Shown piece by piece: positions 1-13,400 of a stretch of 64,000 bases of DNA. This stretch comes from Siphonodentalium dalli (taxonomy: Eukaryota > Mollusca > Scaphopoda > Gadilida > Siphonodentaliidae). How positions within the stretch are numbered: the stretch's first letter is position 1; each line of letters starts with the position of its first letter. The notes under the pieces were generated by a model. The model was not told where the DNA came from. It saw only the letters and a program-made list of their open reading frames with translations, and made no database searches. Where the stretch lies: NCBI GenBank assembly GCA_032622095.1, contig CP136063.1, positions 91,675,980 to 91,739,979 of the forward strand, written 5' to 3'. The position numbers and the translations under genes are program-made.

Positions 1-423
1 CACCAAACTTCATATTGATCTTCGGGGTGACCACTAGATGGGAGCTATCAAATGATTTGAATTTCTTTGGAAAACATGGTCGCCAGCAGCATCTTCTATT
101 TTGCTTTTTATATACATGTATATCTCTTCGTGCGGATAGCCAGTATTACTTGGGTAGTTCAACTTTCCACATTCCTGTCATCATTTGAAATATAAAAATT
201 TACCTGATACATGTAGTCCAATGAAAATTAACAAGCGTCCATAAATTAAATATACCTATGATCTTATTATTCCTCACAATCACATGCACCCTTCAAAATT
301 TTGTTTCGTCGTATCTAATTTTTAATGACCCCTATGGTAATATTGATATAGATACATTTGTCAAACATTTCTTTGTACAATATACAGGTATAAAGTTTGT
401 AACTAAATCTATAAATATATAAT
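1..423. other. Intergenic, nothing recognised
   Basis: AT-rich sequence with no open frame of note and no repeat that I could match elsewhere in the window. Confidence 0.5.
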
Positions 424-1030
424 ACTAGCAGGTTAGCCCGCCACTGGCGGCGTTCGTCAGAAACATGACAATTTTTAATTTTTTAAATTAATTTTTATAA
501 TTAATTTTTTAATTAAAGTTTTTGTTTTTCAATGAGTTAATATTCATTTTTTGTTTATAACATGAGTTAATTGTACATTTTTCCCGATTTTGACCTTGAA
601 TTGATCATTATCAAGGTCAAGGTCAGGTCGGGGTCACAATTTAACCCGTCCATGACACTTCCCGTAGGTAGCAAGTTTTGAGCTCAATCGGTTCGAGTCT
701 ATAACGGACACACACATATATATAATTTGTGGGTACCCGTTTCAAGGTGAAGAAGACATAAGAATCACACAACACGCAGTACCCGTCCCTAAAATAGGTA
801 TGATTTAAGGTACATCGGGCGGAAAAACTGACCCGATGAAAATTTCCCCCGTTCCTAGGAACGACAGACATAAGAATCACACAACACGCATTTTTTTTCA
901 CACAACACGCAGTACCCGTCCCTAAAAGATGTATGATTGAAAATTTTCCCCGTTCCTAGGAACGACAGACATAAGAAACACACAACACGCATGTTTTGTT
1001 TTCCGATGAGTTGATTCTGCCTTTTTAATC
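424..1030. repeat. Dispersed repeat family A, copy 1
   Basis: It opens with CTAGCAGGTTAGCCCGCCAC at 424. The same edge occurs in reverse orientation near 53240-53268, so this is a family terminus. Inside are phrases shared with 52060-52790 and 54600-55210, such as ACCCGTCCCTAAAA, GAGCTCAATCGG and ATAAGAATCACACAACACGC. The block around 760-800 is repeated near 890-920. The short open frames across it are shadows of the repeat. The family looks like a non-autonomous, degraded element; I cannot assign a class. Confidence 0.6.
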
Positions 1031-1199
1031 AAGATAAATGCATTTCGCGTTTTGCGTCCGCAGTTTCGTAGGCACATGCGAGCGTTTAGCAACGCCGATG
1101 ACAATAAAGAGCGATAGTCGGTTAACAACTGCAAATATGGTCAATATAAAGATCGTGCCTGCCTTAACCCCCGATGTGCCGTTTGCGGTGAGTTTGATG

Positions 1200-1540
1200 A
1201 TTGGGAGTGGAGAATGAGTGCTCAGAGCTTGTCCAAAATGCGACGTTGACCATTCCCGTGGGTTTATTTGCACAAACTATTTTTCAATCGGTCCAGAAAC
1301 ATGTCTATATCAGCACGTTCGATGACATGGTCGCACGTGAAATTGGACCCGTCCATATTGATCCCGGGATCGGGATCGGGATCGGTCAAGGTCCAGAAAC
1401 ATGCCTATGGCGAGGTCAGGTTGACACGTTAAATACCAAATCCGAGTCGGATCGGTCGATCAGTGTGCGAGTCTATAACACACATACATACGTGCATTCA
1501 TACACACATACATACAGACAGATATTTCAAAATGTATAAT
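1200..1540 (+). repeat. Dispersed repeat family A, copy 2
   Basis: It contains the family phrases TCGGTCCAGAAACATG and GAGTCTATAACACACATACA and ends with a CATACAGACAGA tract followed by AAAATGTATAAT. The copy at 32655-33095 has the same order and ending. The 112-residue open frame through it has no protein-like character. Confidence 0.6.
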
Positions 1541-2337
1541 CGATAGCTACAAGAATTCTATGATAAATAGTTCACGGGCGATCTGATGCATGCATTTTAG
1601 TTTTCTTGTCTATATTGCTGTGTTATCATAACTATACTCTATTATACCAGACACGTCCGGCGATTTGAGAATAAAAAATTCTGATTCTGATCCTGATTAT
1701 CGGGCGAATTACGAGTTTACTCGGGCTCGTTGTTTTGAATAATGCGCGGGTAATATACCGACTGGTGTCAGGTACAGTGTCAAACAAGATGTGTTGTCGG
1801 TTTTTGATCTCAATCACAATAACAATTATGTAAATAAGACCAACGTCACAACAGTATAATACATCATACAACAGTTCATGCTGCGCCCTTTTAATACCCA
1901 ATTACTATACAGACAATGTGACTCCCATAACATGCACGCATTGTTTTTCAATCATTAAGACAGTCGTAAATAGACTACATCGGAGGCTTTGCGTTGGTTG
2001 TAAAAAGCAGCATGCATGGTGAGCTTGTACACGTTAGCGCAAAATGTCCATACAAGCAATTTCCGGTACCATGAAAGAAACCTTTGAAATGTTAGAACAT
2101 AAAGTGTCTTTCATTCCAATGCAGTCAGCGAACAACGTGGGATATAAAATTCAATACGACCAGCAGATACATTGGAGTTCAGAACAGATATTGTCTTCCT
2201 GCATATTTATGTGCTATTAATTGGTCTGATCAATTATGCATCTAATTGGTCCGAATTAAACGTCCTTCGTTCGAGGACAATGGTAATGGTTTCGTCGTTT
2301 ATAAAACATATATAAATATTATTATGGATAGCGTATG
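1541..2337. other. Intergenic, nothing recognised
   Basis: No credible exon, RNA gene or internal repeat was seen. It separates family A copy 2 from the terminal-inverted-repeat element that starts near 2338. Confidence 0.4.
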
Positions 2338-3322
2338 AGGGCCTAATTAGTCCAAGTATCCTTCGGCGTAAACCAGCTTGTCAAATCGGTATATAGGGAT
2401 AATACTTGGTTTGCGTCGATTGCATTCCTAATCTACATCGGACTTTAATCGTAAATCACCCGCTCATCTGAAATCACAAATGACGAAAATAACATGTCAC
2501 CATTGTGAAAGTAACCCTTCAACGAGGTCCAGACCTAATTTACTGGACGAGTTATGTCAATTCCGCTTTAAACGGGGGACGAGTTATAGATTCTATTTAT
2601 TACATGATCCAAAGCATACTTAAATCAACAAATCGGACGCGAAACTAACATCGGCTTTTATAAGACATGCGATGACGTTTCACGTAACTATGCGTTGTTT
2701 GTCCCCGTAAAGAAATAGTCCCAGATAAATAAAGACTCTTTGGCGTATTTAATGGCGTTTATTTAATAAACATAAGTTTTCAAACTCTTCATTAATTATA
2801 GTTTGTATGAAAAATATTGGAAGCCATAGTATTTTTAGACGTAGTATAAGGAATGCAAACAGACGACAAACCGGAAATCAAAGGTCACCTGGCACTAGTT
2901 CCTGTTATTAAACGAACGTTTAATATCACAATTTATAGAATGGTTTATTGAATGGAATAATGGTAGGATCATGTAATAAATATAGTTTATCACAATGTTT
3001 ACTTAATTTAAAAAAATGCCAACTCAATGAACCTCGTGAAATTGGTAAAATTAGGGTCTTCTCTATAGTCGTAAACACACATATACAATATGAGGCCACT
3101 CCCCATTACATGGCATATATGCGTAATTACTCTTTCTGATAAATGTAACATTTTTTTTTATTTGTATGATAAAATCGATTAAAATTGACAAAAATACCGC
3201 CACTGGATTTTGGCGTGAAGTCCGTTATAGCAGATTAAGGCAACCGTATACGTAAACCAGTATTATCCCTACCATAGCACTAGCTGGTTTACGTCGAAGG
3301 AAACTTGGGGACTAGGGCCTAA
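2338..3322. mobile_element. DNA element with ~75-bp terminal inverted repeats
   Basis: The left end (2342-2415: GGGCCTAATTAGTCC, then CCTTCGGCGTAAACCAGC, then GGGATAATAC) reappears inverted at 3238-3322 (GGGATAATAC, then GACGTAAACCAGC, then TAGGCCCTAGTCC when read on the minus strand). The arms match with scattered substitutions. The roughly 830-bp interior has no transposase frame, so this is a non-autonomous element. Target duplications are not clear. Confidence 0.6.
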
Positions 3323-3559
3323 TGTGCGATGCATTTTGCTGACTGAACAACACGCCAATATTTACCTTGACTCATGTGTTATCCACGTCCCCATTTATCT
3401 CAAGGAGCAAGGCCACAGCTGGGGATTGGCTAATACGCACATTTTTTTGCCCATCAATTGTCCAACCCATATGCAATGGCCCAACCCATATTCGGATTCA
3501 CTTATTTTTGTAAGACAAATACAGAGAGAGAGGGGGAGGATAGAGCGAGAGAGAGATAT

Positions 3560-4338
3560 CTCATATATATTTTGAAGACCTCTGTCTGTTTGTCTGTCTG
3601 TCTGTATGTTTGTCTGTCATTTATACAAATCTACGATTCTCGACCGATCGGGACGAAACTTGGTACGTGTGTGTAGTTTGACCAGGCGGTGGACGTTGTC
3701 GTATTGGCGAGCCCGTGCGGCGCCAGTGCAGCGCATGCGCAGACGAGATCTCGGAAACGGGTGGAGCTATCCACTTGAAATTTGCTATGTGAATGTATCT
3801 TGCACCGGATACGAATTTTATCGGGTCGCCGAGCCCGTGCGACGCCAGCTTCGCGCATGCGCAGACGAGATCTCGGAAACGGGTGGAGCTATCGACTTGA
3901 AATTTGCTATGTGAATGTATCTTGCCCCGGATACGAATTTTATCGGGTCACCGAGCCCGTGCGGCGACCGCTTCGCACATGCGCAGACGAGATCTCGGAA
4001 ACGGGTGGAGCTATCGACATGAAATTTGCTATGTGAATGTATCTTGCCCCGGATACGAATTTTATCGGGTCGCCGAGCCCGTGCGACGCCAGCTTCGCGC
4101 ATGCGCAGACCAGATCTCGGAAACGGGTAGAACTATCGACTTGAAATTTGGTATGTGAATGTATCTTGCCCCGGATACGAATTTTATCGGGTCGACGAGC
4201 CCGTGCGACGCCAGCTTCGCGCATGCGCAGACCTGATCTCGGAAACGGGTGGAGCTATCGACTTGAAATTTGGTTTTTGAATAGCCCGGACAACGTCGGG
4301 CTCATCGGCTAGTCTCATATATATTTTTGAAGACCTCC

Positions 4339-4373
<35 letters not shown>

Positions 4374-4735
4374 ATTAATACAAATCTACGATTCTCGACC
4401 GATCGGGACGAAACTTGGTACGTGTGTGTAGTTTGACCAGGCGGTGGTCGTTGTCGTATTGGCGAGCCCGTGCGGCGCGTGTGCAGCGCATGCGCAGACG
4501 AGATCTCGGAAACGGGTGGAGCTATCGACTTGAAATTTTCTATGTGAATGTATCTTGCCCCGGATACGAATTGTATCGGGTCGCCGAGCCCGTGCGACGC
4601 CAGCTTCGCGCATGCGCAGACCAGATCTCGGAAACGGGTGGAGCTATCGACTTGAAATTTCGGGCTGGGTATAGCTATCGACTTGAAATTTGGTTTTTGA
4701 ATAGCCCGGACAACGTCGGGCTCATCGGCTAGTCT
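3560..4735 (-). repeat. Family A block containing 122-bp tandem units (5 + 2 copies)
   Basis: The core ATGCGCAGAC recurs at 3735, 3857, 3979, 4101 and 4223, exactly 122 bp apart, and again at 4490 and 4612 in a second block. Each unit carries GAGCCCGTGC, the ATGCGCAGAC core, ATCTCGGAAACGGGT and GGATACGAATT. Each block starts after a GTCTGTCTGTCTG tract and ends with CCCGGACAACGTCGGGC near 4280-4310 and 4705-4725. Because 122 is not a multiple of three, several frames stay open by rotation, which explains the many overlapping open frames. It is not a gene. Confidence 0.75.
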
Positions 4736-5480
4736 ATTATATATTTTGGAAGATAGGTGTGTGTGTGTGTCTGTCTGTCTGTCTGTCTGTCTGTAATCGA
4801 TGGACTCGAAAACGGCCGAGCCGATTTCGATGAAACTTGGTATGTGGGGGTATTTTCGGCCGGGGGGTGACATAGGCCTATTGATTTTCAGATCCGAGGT
4901 CAACTTTTCACGTGCCGAGGTCAAACCTGTTTTTATGCTGTGTTACGGGACTTTCATTTGAGTTCGGTGCTTACAAATCGATTCGAAACAGCGCGAATAA
5001 TAAAATGCCAGTCATAATAATGACACTGTGAGAATCTTTCGTGTTTCCTCTTTCCAACGATATATAATGCGTATGTATCCGTTTTAGTTATCTGCCTCAA
5101 TTATCAAGAAGAAGTGGTACTATCTTCCATCAGGATAAAAACAATGCGTAACTTCTATGACGTCGTTAGAGGTCATAACGTTAGATCACGTTAACGCTTA
5201 ACCGGCCGATGCATTTGACTGTTTCAAACGTCTTGGCGATATCTCGGGCACCGATGGTAATTTATCTTTACGTTGAAACTTGATAATTAGTGAGCGTGTG
5301 TATATGAGGCGCGTTTATATATACTTGAGTGGAAATCAAATCGGGTTAAACTGGCGAAATTTGATGCATAGGGTATCTCGGTATCCGCTGGGCCGATTTC
5401 CACCATTTTTGGGGTGTTGGTGTTGACCCCACCTGACCTTGACCTTCAAAATGGTCAATTCAAGGTCAAAGCCCGGACAA
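4736..5480 (-). repeat. Dispersed repeat family A, copy in reverse orientation
   Basis: It starts with TATATTTTGGAAGATAGG and a GT/CTGT tract, the inverse of the family's 3' end. It continues with CCGATTTCGATGAAACTTGG and, near 5390-5470, with the phrase around GGCCGATTTCCACCATTTTT and CCTTCAAAATGGTCAATTC. The latter recurs near 23110 and 55120. No coding capacity is visible. Confidence 0.55.
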
Positions 5481-5496
5481 AGTCGGGTCACCTTCT

Positions 5497-5498
5497 AG

Positions 5499-5537
<39 letters not shown>
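5497..5537. repeat. (TA)n microsatellite
   Basis: Uninterrupted alternating TA directly follows the family A block. Confidence 0.85.
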
Positions 5538-5538
<1 letters not shown>

Positions 5539-5749
5539 TGATTTATTGACAATGAGCAACTCCAACAAAATATGCACAAATAATAGTGAAGATAATGAGG
5601 TTCATACAGATTAAAAGAGAAACAACAACAAAATCTAGGCTAACCCATCTGTGATAACTATCCACCAGATGGGCTGAGTGCTCCTTGCCTGGACAGGCTC
5701 ACCCCAATTAGTCATTAAAGTTACTGGTACGAAGTGCTATCACGTCAAA

Positions 5750-6110
5750 TAAAATCTGAGTCGAAAAAAGTCCATAACTCATGCTAAATGCCAAATCATT
5801 AAATGGAACATGTTTGAGCTTGATCTGCATTTTGTTTGATAAAAATGTGCACATTCCAACTTTAGTTCCAATAAAATGAGCCAAACTTGAGTTATCAGTC
5901 GGATGTCAATATGTTATCAAATAAGACGATTTATAAGCCGAAAAAGATCTTATCTCATGTAAAAATAATTGAAGGAAACTTATATTTGAACCTGCACCGC
6001 ATTCTTTGTTAACACACGACATTTGATATACTAATCCAAACTTGAGTAACTGTTGCTGGTCTGAAACCAAAATGTTATCAAATCGGGTAAGTTAAAGTAG
6101 AAAAATCAAG
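5750..6110. repeat. Degenerate direct duplication of ~180 bp
   Basis: Two successive segments share an ordered set of phrases: CGAAAAA..., a CTCATG phrase, TTTGA.CTTGATCTGC-like text, CCAAACTTGAGT, then ATGTTATCAAAT at the end of each unit (near 5912 and 6072). They are diverged. No gene is evident. Confidence 0.45.
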
Positions 6111-6351
6111 AATCTAAGTCAGACGGGTGGACTGCATGATAACAAAAGACGACCATTGTTTTTTTTTTAATTGGTGTATAAAAATGAAAAGCCAATATGT
6201 TTGGAACTTACAATAATTCGCACAGCCGTTGTTTTCAGATACCAATTTTTCCTGCAAATAAAGGCCTCGATCCGCCAGTTTGAGAAAAAATAACGGTACT
6301 CTTTCTTAAAACCATCTCTTACCCCTATCCACGTCATAGCTAGACCAGTAG

Positions 6352-6866
6352 TAGATCATGCCACGAATCTCTACCCTGGCTAACGCCCGTAGAGATCATA
6401 TTCCACCAGTACAAAACATTGGAACTTTTTGAAGTGTTCACTGGAACCTTAAAAGTCGAAAAAATAACGCGGAGAATATATTTCTTAGTTATTATCTGTT
6501 CTCAATAATTTACTTCACTGTAAGCGAAGGTCCCAATTCGAAATTACACGATTTAAGTGAATTTGTGAGCTATTTTGCATTGCGTCGCTTATAATTTATG
6601 GAATTTATCCTGGGTAATTAATTCGGTATTTATTGTGATATCGGCTCACAAAAGTCAGAGAAAAACAATCAATTTTGAGTTGGGACATTCACCTACAGTG
6701 AACTACATTATTAAGGAACAGATAACAACTAACAAATATATTCCCCTCGTTATTTTTTCGACTTTATAATGTTTCTTGTCAAAACATTAAAAAGTTCCAA
6801 GGTTTTGTACTGGTGGGATATGATCTCTACGGGCGTTAGCCAGAGTAGAGATTCATGGCATTATCT
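6352..6866. mobile_element. Foldback MITE, ~515 bp
   Basis: The left half (TAGATCATGCCACGAATC..., GGCTAACGCCCGTAGAGAT, TTCCACCAGTACAAAAC) is mirrored at the right end (GTTTTGTACTGGTGGGA, ATCTCTACGGGCGTTAGCC, TGGCATTATCTA). The interior is also mirrored (TCACTGTAAG near 6513 against CCTACAGTGA near 6692). It lies about 0.5 kb upstream of the start codon of the gene at 7403, so it may be in that gene's promoter region. A half copy is at 7565. Confidence 0.75.
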
Positions 6867-7402
6867 AGACCAGAAGGACCCAACAAAAGCATATTATTGA
6901 GTTAGGACCATATGACCACGGTTCATAACAGAGCACATCAACCCACCCACTTGGTGAATACGTGATTATATTTCCTGTCTTGATATCGTGACTTCCGTGC
7001 CCTGTGGACCAGCGCAAAATGCAATTTATGTCTACAGATTTGTCATTCACGATCCTCATGCCGTCACGTTTGTCATTCACGATCTTCCTCGCTTTCATCA
7101 CATGGCTAATATCGTTCACCAAAACACCGACCCCCACCGCTCAGTTATGTAAAAACGTAATACTTTGACAGTTATGATGAACAACTTCTACGTCACAGCC
7201 TCAATTTAGTTGACACCTTTAATCTGACGTGTGAATAAATGCGCTTGGATCTTCATAAAAACTGGTCGTGGATGTCTTAGGAATAGAAAACTTTCCTGGT
7301 GCCGAAGAACGCACTACACAATCGTTTGTCTGTCGGGCGATAGCGAGTCTATAACAGTTCTTTATTCTGTTTAAAGAAAATCAACATATAAAGCCTTTGT
7401 TT

Positions 7403-10400
7403 ATGGGCGTCTTCAAGATGGATTCTATGCACTTGGTGCACATTTGTCTTCTGGGATTAACATTCATCATTCTTCCAGGTACATATTTAGTAATGTGGTA
7501 CAGTGTATGCATGAGCATGGCTAGACGTATTTTGTAGTTTGCCGGAGGGCTGGTCGCTGGGGGTATATCTAGATCATGTCACGAATCTCTACTCTAGCTA
7601 ACGCCCGTATACAGAGATCATATTCCACCAGTACAAAACCTGGGAACTTTTTGAAGTTTTGACAGGGAACCTTATAAAGTCGAAAACATAAAGCAGGGAA
7701 TATAGTTCTTAGTTGTTACCCGTTCCTTAATGATGTACTTTACTATAGGTAAAGGTCCCAACTCGAAATTGCATGTTTTTCTATGACTTTTATGAGCCGT
7801 ATTCGCAATAAACATCGAATTAATTGAATTAATTACCTAGGATAAATTCAATAATTGTAAACGACGCAAAGCAACATCGCTCACAAAGTCACTTAAATCG
7901 TGAAAGTTCGAGTTTCGTATTGACTACATCATATAGTCTAGAAACGAGTGTCAACCCTGGTCAATCCGGAAAAAATGACATGGTAGAATCTAAAACGATT
8001 ATACCGTCATACGTCATTCATTTGATATTTGAGAATCACGTGATTATATGGTTTCGGCTACACGAACCCTGCCGAACAAGTTATCAGCCTTATGTACGTG
8101 TTACTATGCGAAAAAGGCCTGTTCCAATTAGTCAAACGAAGTGTCATCATTAGGCACCACTTTCGACAAATCGGGAAGATTTACCAAAGACAGGAACATA
8201 AGATGGTAAAAAAGCCATGTATGCCCTGAATAACACATCACGTAATAATACATTGTCAATTGAAGAAACTGTTATGGAAATATACGAAAAATCAATAATT
8301 AAGGGCTAGACCATAAGAATAGTTCTTTATCAGAATCAGGAGAGTCGAAGATGTGATTTATTAGGGTAAAGAACTATTCACATGCTTTTATCGACTTGGA
8401 GCACAATTGACCACAAATAATGGGATTAGCTGGAAATCGCGTGTTGACCATGACACACAGCCCGTGCACTGGTCGACATTGAACATGCATTGGAAATTGG
8501 TGTCCTTTACCAAAAATCGGGGAACGAATATTGTAAAAAGGGATTGTGATCTGATTCCCACACCAAGAAAGATTATGTACTTAATGTAAAGATGCATTAG
8601 GGAATGCATTTCGATTCGTTTATTCAACTCTGACCATGTCTGAAATTCAGAATCAACAGATTTAAAGGTACTCAATCCGATTCGAGGGTCCCCATATAAT
8701 CAGATTCCAAAAACAACAACAAAAACAACAACAACATTTTTAGAAATGCCGCTTCAGTCAAAACGAATTGGTTAATTGTCCAAAAAATAATGCTAACCTC
8801 TGTCAACTGTAGTATAAAATTGCCCGAACCGTGTCATTTATCAACATGTTGTTCGACAAAATTTGGCCTTATTATCAAGAAAAAGCCTCTTGATTTTTGA
8901 GTTATCCATCTTCATCCGCAATTTGGTCCGATTGCGTCGGCTTGTAGACTTTTTTCTGGGCCACTAATAAATCTCGATGGTGAAAAATAATAGATTTAAA
9001 AAATCGATATCCTATCGAATTGCATTGGTTTTTTTCCACCTGTATGTGACTCATCATGTATTAGAACCCCACCATTATCTGTTTTGATCTGAAACTCCCA
9101 TTTCCAACTAACACGAAATCTAATGACTACCGTGTTTTATACTCCTACCCATAATATATACATGTACTATCTAATCAAATATTTTACACCGATGTTTATA
9201 AATGTAAAACAACGCATGTGCCAAGCGATATCCTATTTAGATTATTTGAATTGTTATAGTGTTCTCAATCTGTATGTCACAATACAAATGAATTATCATC
9301 ATAACTGTATTTCATTGTCATTGTCTCGTTCACAGCAGAGTATGTGCAATCTATAGCTATAGACGCAAATTTACCAAACAACACTAACGCATCTGACGTC
9401 GGTGTTACCAACGCGACGAACGCTACTGGTGGTGCTAACTTCGACAATTCCACAGCTTCAGCGAACGGCACGACAAATCGTGCCGACACCAACATTAACA
9501 GCAACAGCACCAACAACAGCACCAACAACAACACCAGCACCAACAACAACTCATCCGGCGCATTAACCGCGAATTCAACTGATACTGGTACCAACTTCAC
9601 TGGAAACGCGGGGAGTAATTCTACAGCCACCAGTGGGCGCAATAATACGAACAACGCAGATTCTAGTTTCTCACCAATGGGGATTGCAATAAAATTGCTA
9701 TCATATATAAAGGGACTGTTATCACACTTCGAAAAGATGTGAGTACCATAGATACCAGCATATGCTTAGAGAACATTAGAGCATGTTGACCATTTGTGTT
9801 TTTTGTTTTCAAATTGGTGATTTGCCAGGGCAGTAATTTTAAATATGTAAGGTTTCCCAGTTTTCTTTCAAAGTTGATGGCATGGCCTGGATATTTTGGA
9901 ATGTTCACTAAATGTGTTATAGTGTTATCTCAAATATGATTACTAATCTTGTTACATCTTCGCTACATGAGATATTGTCTCCACCGATAACACATTGTCG
10001 GGTTATGAGGTTAAGAGTTGGTTATTTTTATGTCGCAAGAGATACGTTTCGCGAAATCCGTTGCTAGATATCCGTTGAGTTAGACTGGAATTCTAACCCA
10101 ACACAGTGGACTCCCAACACCACTTGAACATATTTCAATTCTACACAAACCGGGGGGGGGGGGGTGTCAAACATTTATCCGGCCACGTATGGGGGGATGG
10201 GTGGGTGCTCAAGAGGACACAAAGGCTATTTTTTCCACAGTTAAAAATTAAATTTCCTCCATATTTTTAGCCTTAAAACTTAGAGATAATGTAATTTTAA
10301 CATAAAAACTGCCTTTGTACAGTAAGCAATGATTTCATGTGTCTTTTGGGAACAGTCAAAATTGTTGTCTCGAGGTATCAGGAATGACTATCGAACTGTT

Positions 10401-13400
10401 GCCCAAGGCCGAAGGCCGAGGAAAACAGTTCGATAGTCATTCCTGATACCGAGGGACAACAATTTTGCCTGTTCCCAAAAGACACATGAAATAATTGCTT
10501 TGTTACCCAATACATTGGCCAGTCAACAGTTCGCTCGGAGCCAGTCAACAGTTCGCTCGGGTCGGGCAACAGTTCACTCGTGACGTCGCGAAAGCTGACA
10601 GTGATTGCAAACCGGGCAACAGTTCATTCAGGGCGGGCAACAGTTCGTTGTGGCGTTACGAACGCGAATTTGGGGTTAACCAGTTAATTCTAAATCCCAA
10701 TGATTTACGAAGTAAAACTCTACTATTGGGTAACAATATGGATTGTTTCCTGTAACATTACTAAATATCCGGTATATATGTCAGTCTAGGTCACTCCAAA
10801 CATAGAATGCATGGACACATTGCATAATCAATCACTGCCATGGCAACCTAGGCTAATCACATACCCCAACCTGTAGTAGTTGATAGTAAACAGACAGTTC
10901 GTGGTGAAAATTCTATTGTTCTTCCGAAAAATTCTGATTTCGTGTTTATAGGCGGGTGGGTGTCGAATAATGGTCGGACAAAACTTGCTAAAACGAAAAA
11001 AAATTAAGGTCGACGGGTGGGTGGATCATAATCACAAAAAAGGTCAAAGGTAAAAAAAAAAAAATCATCATACGTGGTGTCTGATTATTTTTGAGACACC
11101 CACCCCCCCCCCCCCTGCACAAACGAGGAATTGAGTAAATTCCTATATAGACTATAAATTGCATATGAATAATCAGTATTCGAGTTAGACGACGAAATGT
11201 CTTAGGTATGTATATAATATTGATAGCAGCACGAGTCCCGATACCGCCGGTTTTGGTGGTTTAACTTTGTACAAAGCTCTGAAACTTCACAAAAAGTTAA
11301 TAAAATAATGATACGTTGCATGTTTTGCATGCCGATTTCTCTCCCATGGATTTTGCCGTCTGTGCTTCTTGAGCTATACTTTGAAACGGTGAAATATCTT
11401 TGTTTCATTTCTAATTGTTCTTGATCAAGTGTTGACTTGTTCTGTTGGGTGAGGAAATGCGTATGGCTGATATTCCCGCTGTTAAGGTTCGCTGATGGTT
11501 TCAAATGATCAAGTTATAGTCAAAGATGGTTCGGGTCTGGTTTTGGATAGTATAGGATAATATAGGATGTATTGGTTTACAATATACACACTTGGAAAGT
11601 ACAATTACTAATAAATATAATATAATATACATGCATATTGTTAGGTGACTTTCTGTCTCCATATCCTTTGTGAATCCAGCGCAAGGATCAAAAGTCCGCA
11701 ATCAACAGTACGAACAAACACTACACAGACATATGCTTTCTCCCAGCATTTCCGGCTAAAATAGACAAATGGTTCTTGCATGGTATATATCGAAGGAACA
11801 TTTCTCGGCAAAGATTTGAAGTACAGTAACCATCCCAGGTTGATTTACAAATATTACTGCACGGAATTGTGTATTGCTACTATAGGCACAGCATGCATAA
11901 TTTATTATAGTGACATGAATATAAATCATACAACACGGTTACACACAGCTGACCCTAAACCTGTACACCATGTATCGATAGTCTCGGTTATTATATATGC
12001 ATGTAAGACCTACATGTTACTTTAATGAGAGTACATATAATATAACAGGGAGGTTTCACAAAATCACGGTTACAATTAGCAGTTGCAAATTAACAGTTAC
12101 AAATACATTGCGCTTACTAGTACCCATAGTGCACCCTATATAAAACACTTGTTAAAGGCCCACTTAATTCTAGAACCCCCAGATCACATTTATAAAATAT
12201 ATGCCATGTTATATACCATTTGAAAGAGGAAGCTCCAAAACATTGTATTATCAACTTATCCAGTGTAATAAACTGAGAACATGTTGTTTTTGTTGAGGTA
12301 TTGACTTGTATTCTGTGGTTAAGTTTCATACAAAGTGTATTATTTTCAATGGAAGGGGAATAACTCTATATATTAGTTTCAATTATGTTGCATTCCAGAA
12401 GCGAGACGTGGGAAATGTTTCTATGATTTCAACTATTTGCTTATTGCTCTATGAGCACCTTCTGAGACACAGACGTTCCAACTGTTGATGAATTATAGTA
12501 TTTTAATCATAATTTATGTCATAGATTGCCAGTATATTAAGACACTAATAAAATAAATAATCGGTTACCGGACAATTAAATGGGCCTTTAAATCATAACA
12601 ACTGCGTGCTGCTATTTCAACACTTCCTCGTGCAAATAGGTTTATATAGGACCTAAATATTCACATTATTTCAACACTTCCTCGTGCAAATAGGTTTATA
12701 TAGGACCTAAATATTCACATTATTTCAACACTTCCTCGTGCAAAAAGGTTTATATAGGACCTAAATATTCACATTATTTCAACACTTCCTCGTGCAAATA
12801 CGTTTATATAGGACCTAAATATTCACATTATTTCAACACTTCCTCGTGCAAAAAGGTTTATATAGGACCTAAATATTCACATTATTTCAACACTTCCTCG
12901 TGCAAAAAGGTTTATATAGGACCTAAATATTCAAATTATTTCAACACTTCCTCGTGCAAAAAGGTTTATATAGGACCTAAATATTCACATTATTTCAACA
13001 CTTCCTCGTGCAAATAGGTTTATATAGGACCTAAATATTCACATTATTTCAACACTTCCTCGTGCAAAAAGGTTTATATAGGACCTAAATATTCACATTA
13101 TTTCAACACTTCCTCGTGCAAAAAGGTTTATATAGGACCTAAATATTCAAATTATTTCAACACTTCCTCGTGCAAAAAGGTTTATATAGGACCTAAATAT
13201 TCACATTATTTCAACACTTCCTCGTGCAAATAGGTTTATATAGGACCTAAATATTCACATTATTTCAACACTTCCTCGTGCACAAAGGTTTATATAGGAC
13301 CTAAATATTCACATTATTTCAACACTTCCTCGTGCAAAAAGGTTTATATATGACCTAAATATTCACATTATTTCAACACTTCCTCGTGCAAATAGGTTTA

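Noticed and set aside
3606-4924. Many overlapping 75-246-codon open frames on both strands
   Set aside because: They come from the 122-bp tandem units, which rotate through all frames; there is no start context, splice support or protein family character.
8388-8675. 95-codon minus-strand open frame
   Set aside because: It runs into the left end of the TAAAGGTACTC element and has no recognisable domain or splice site.
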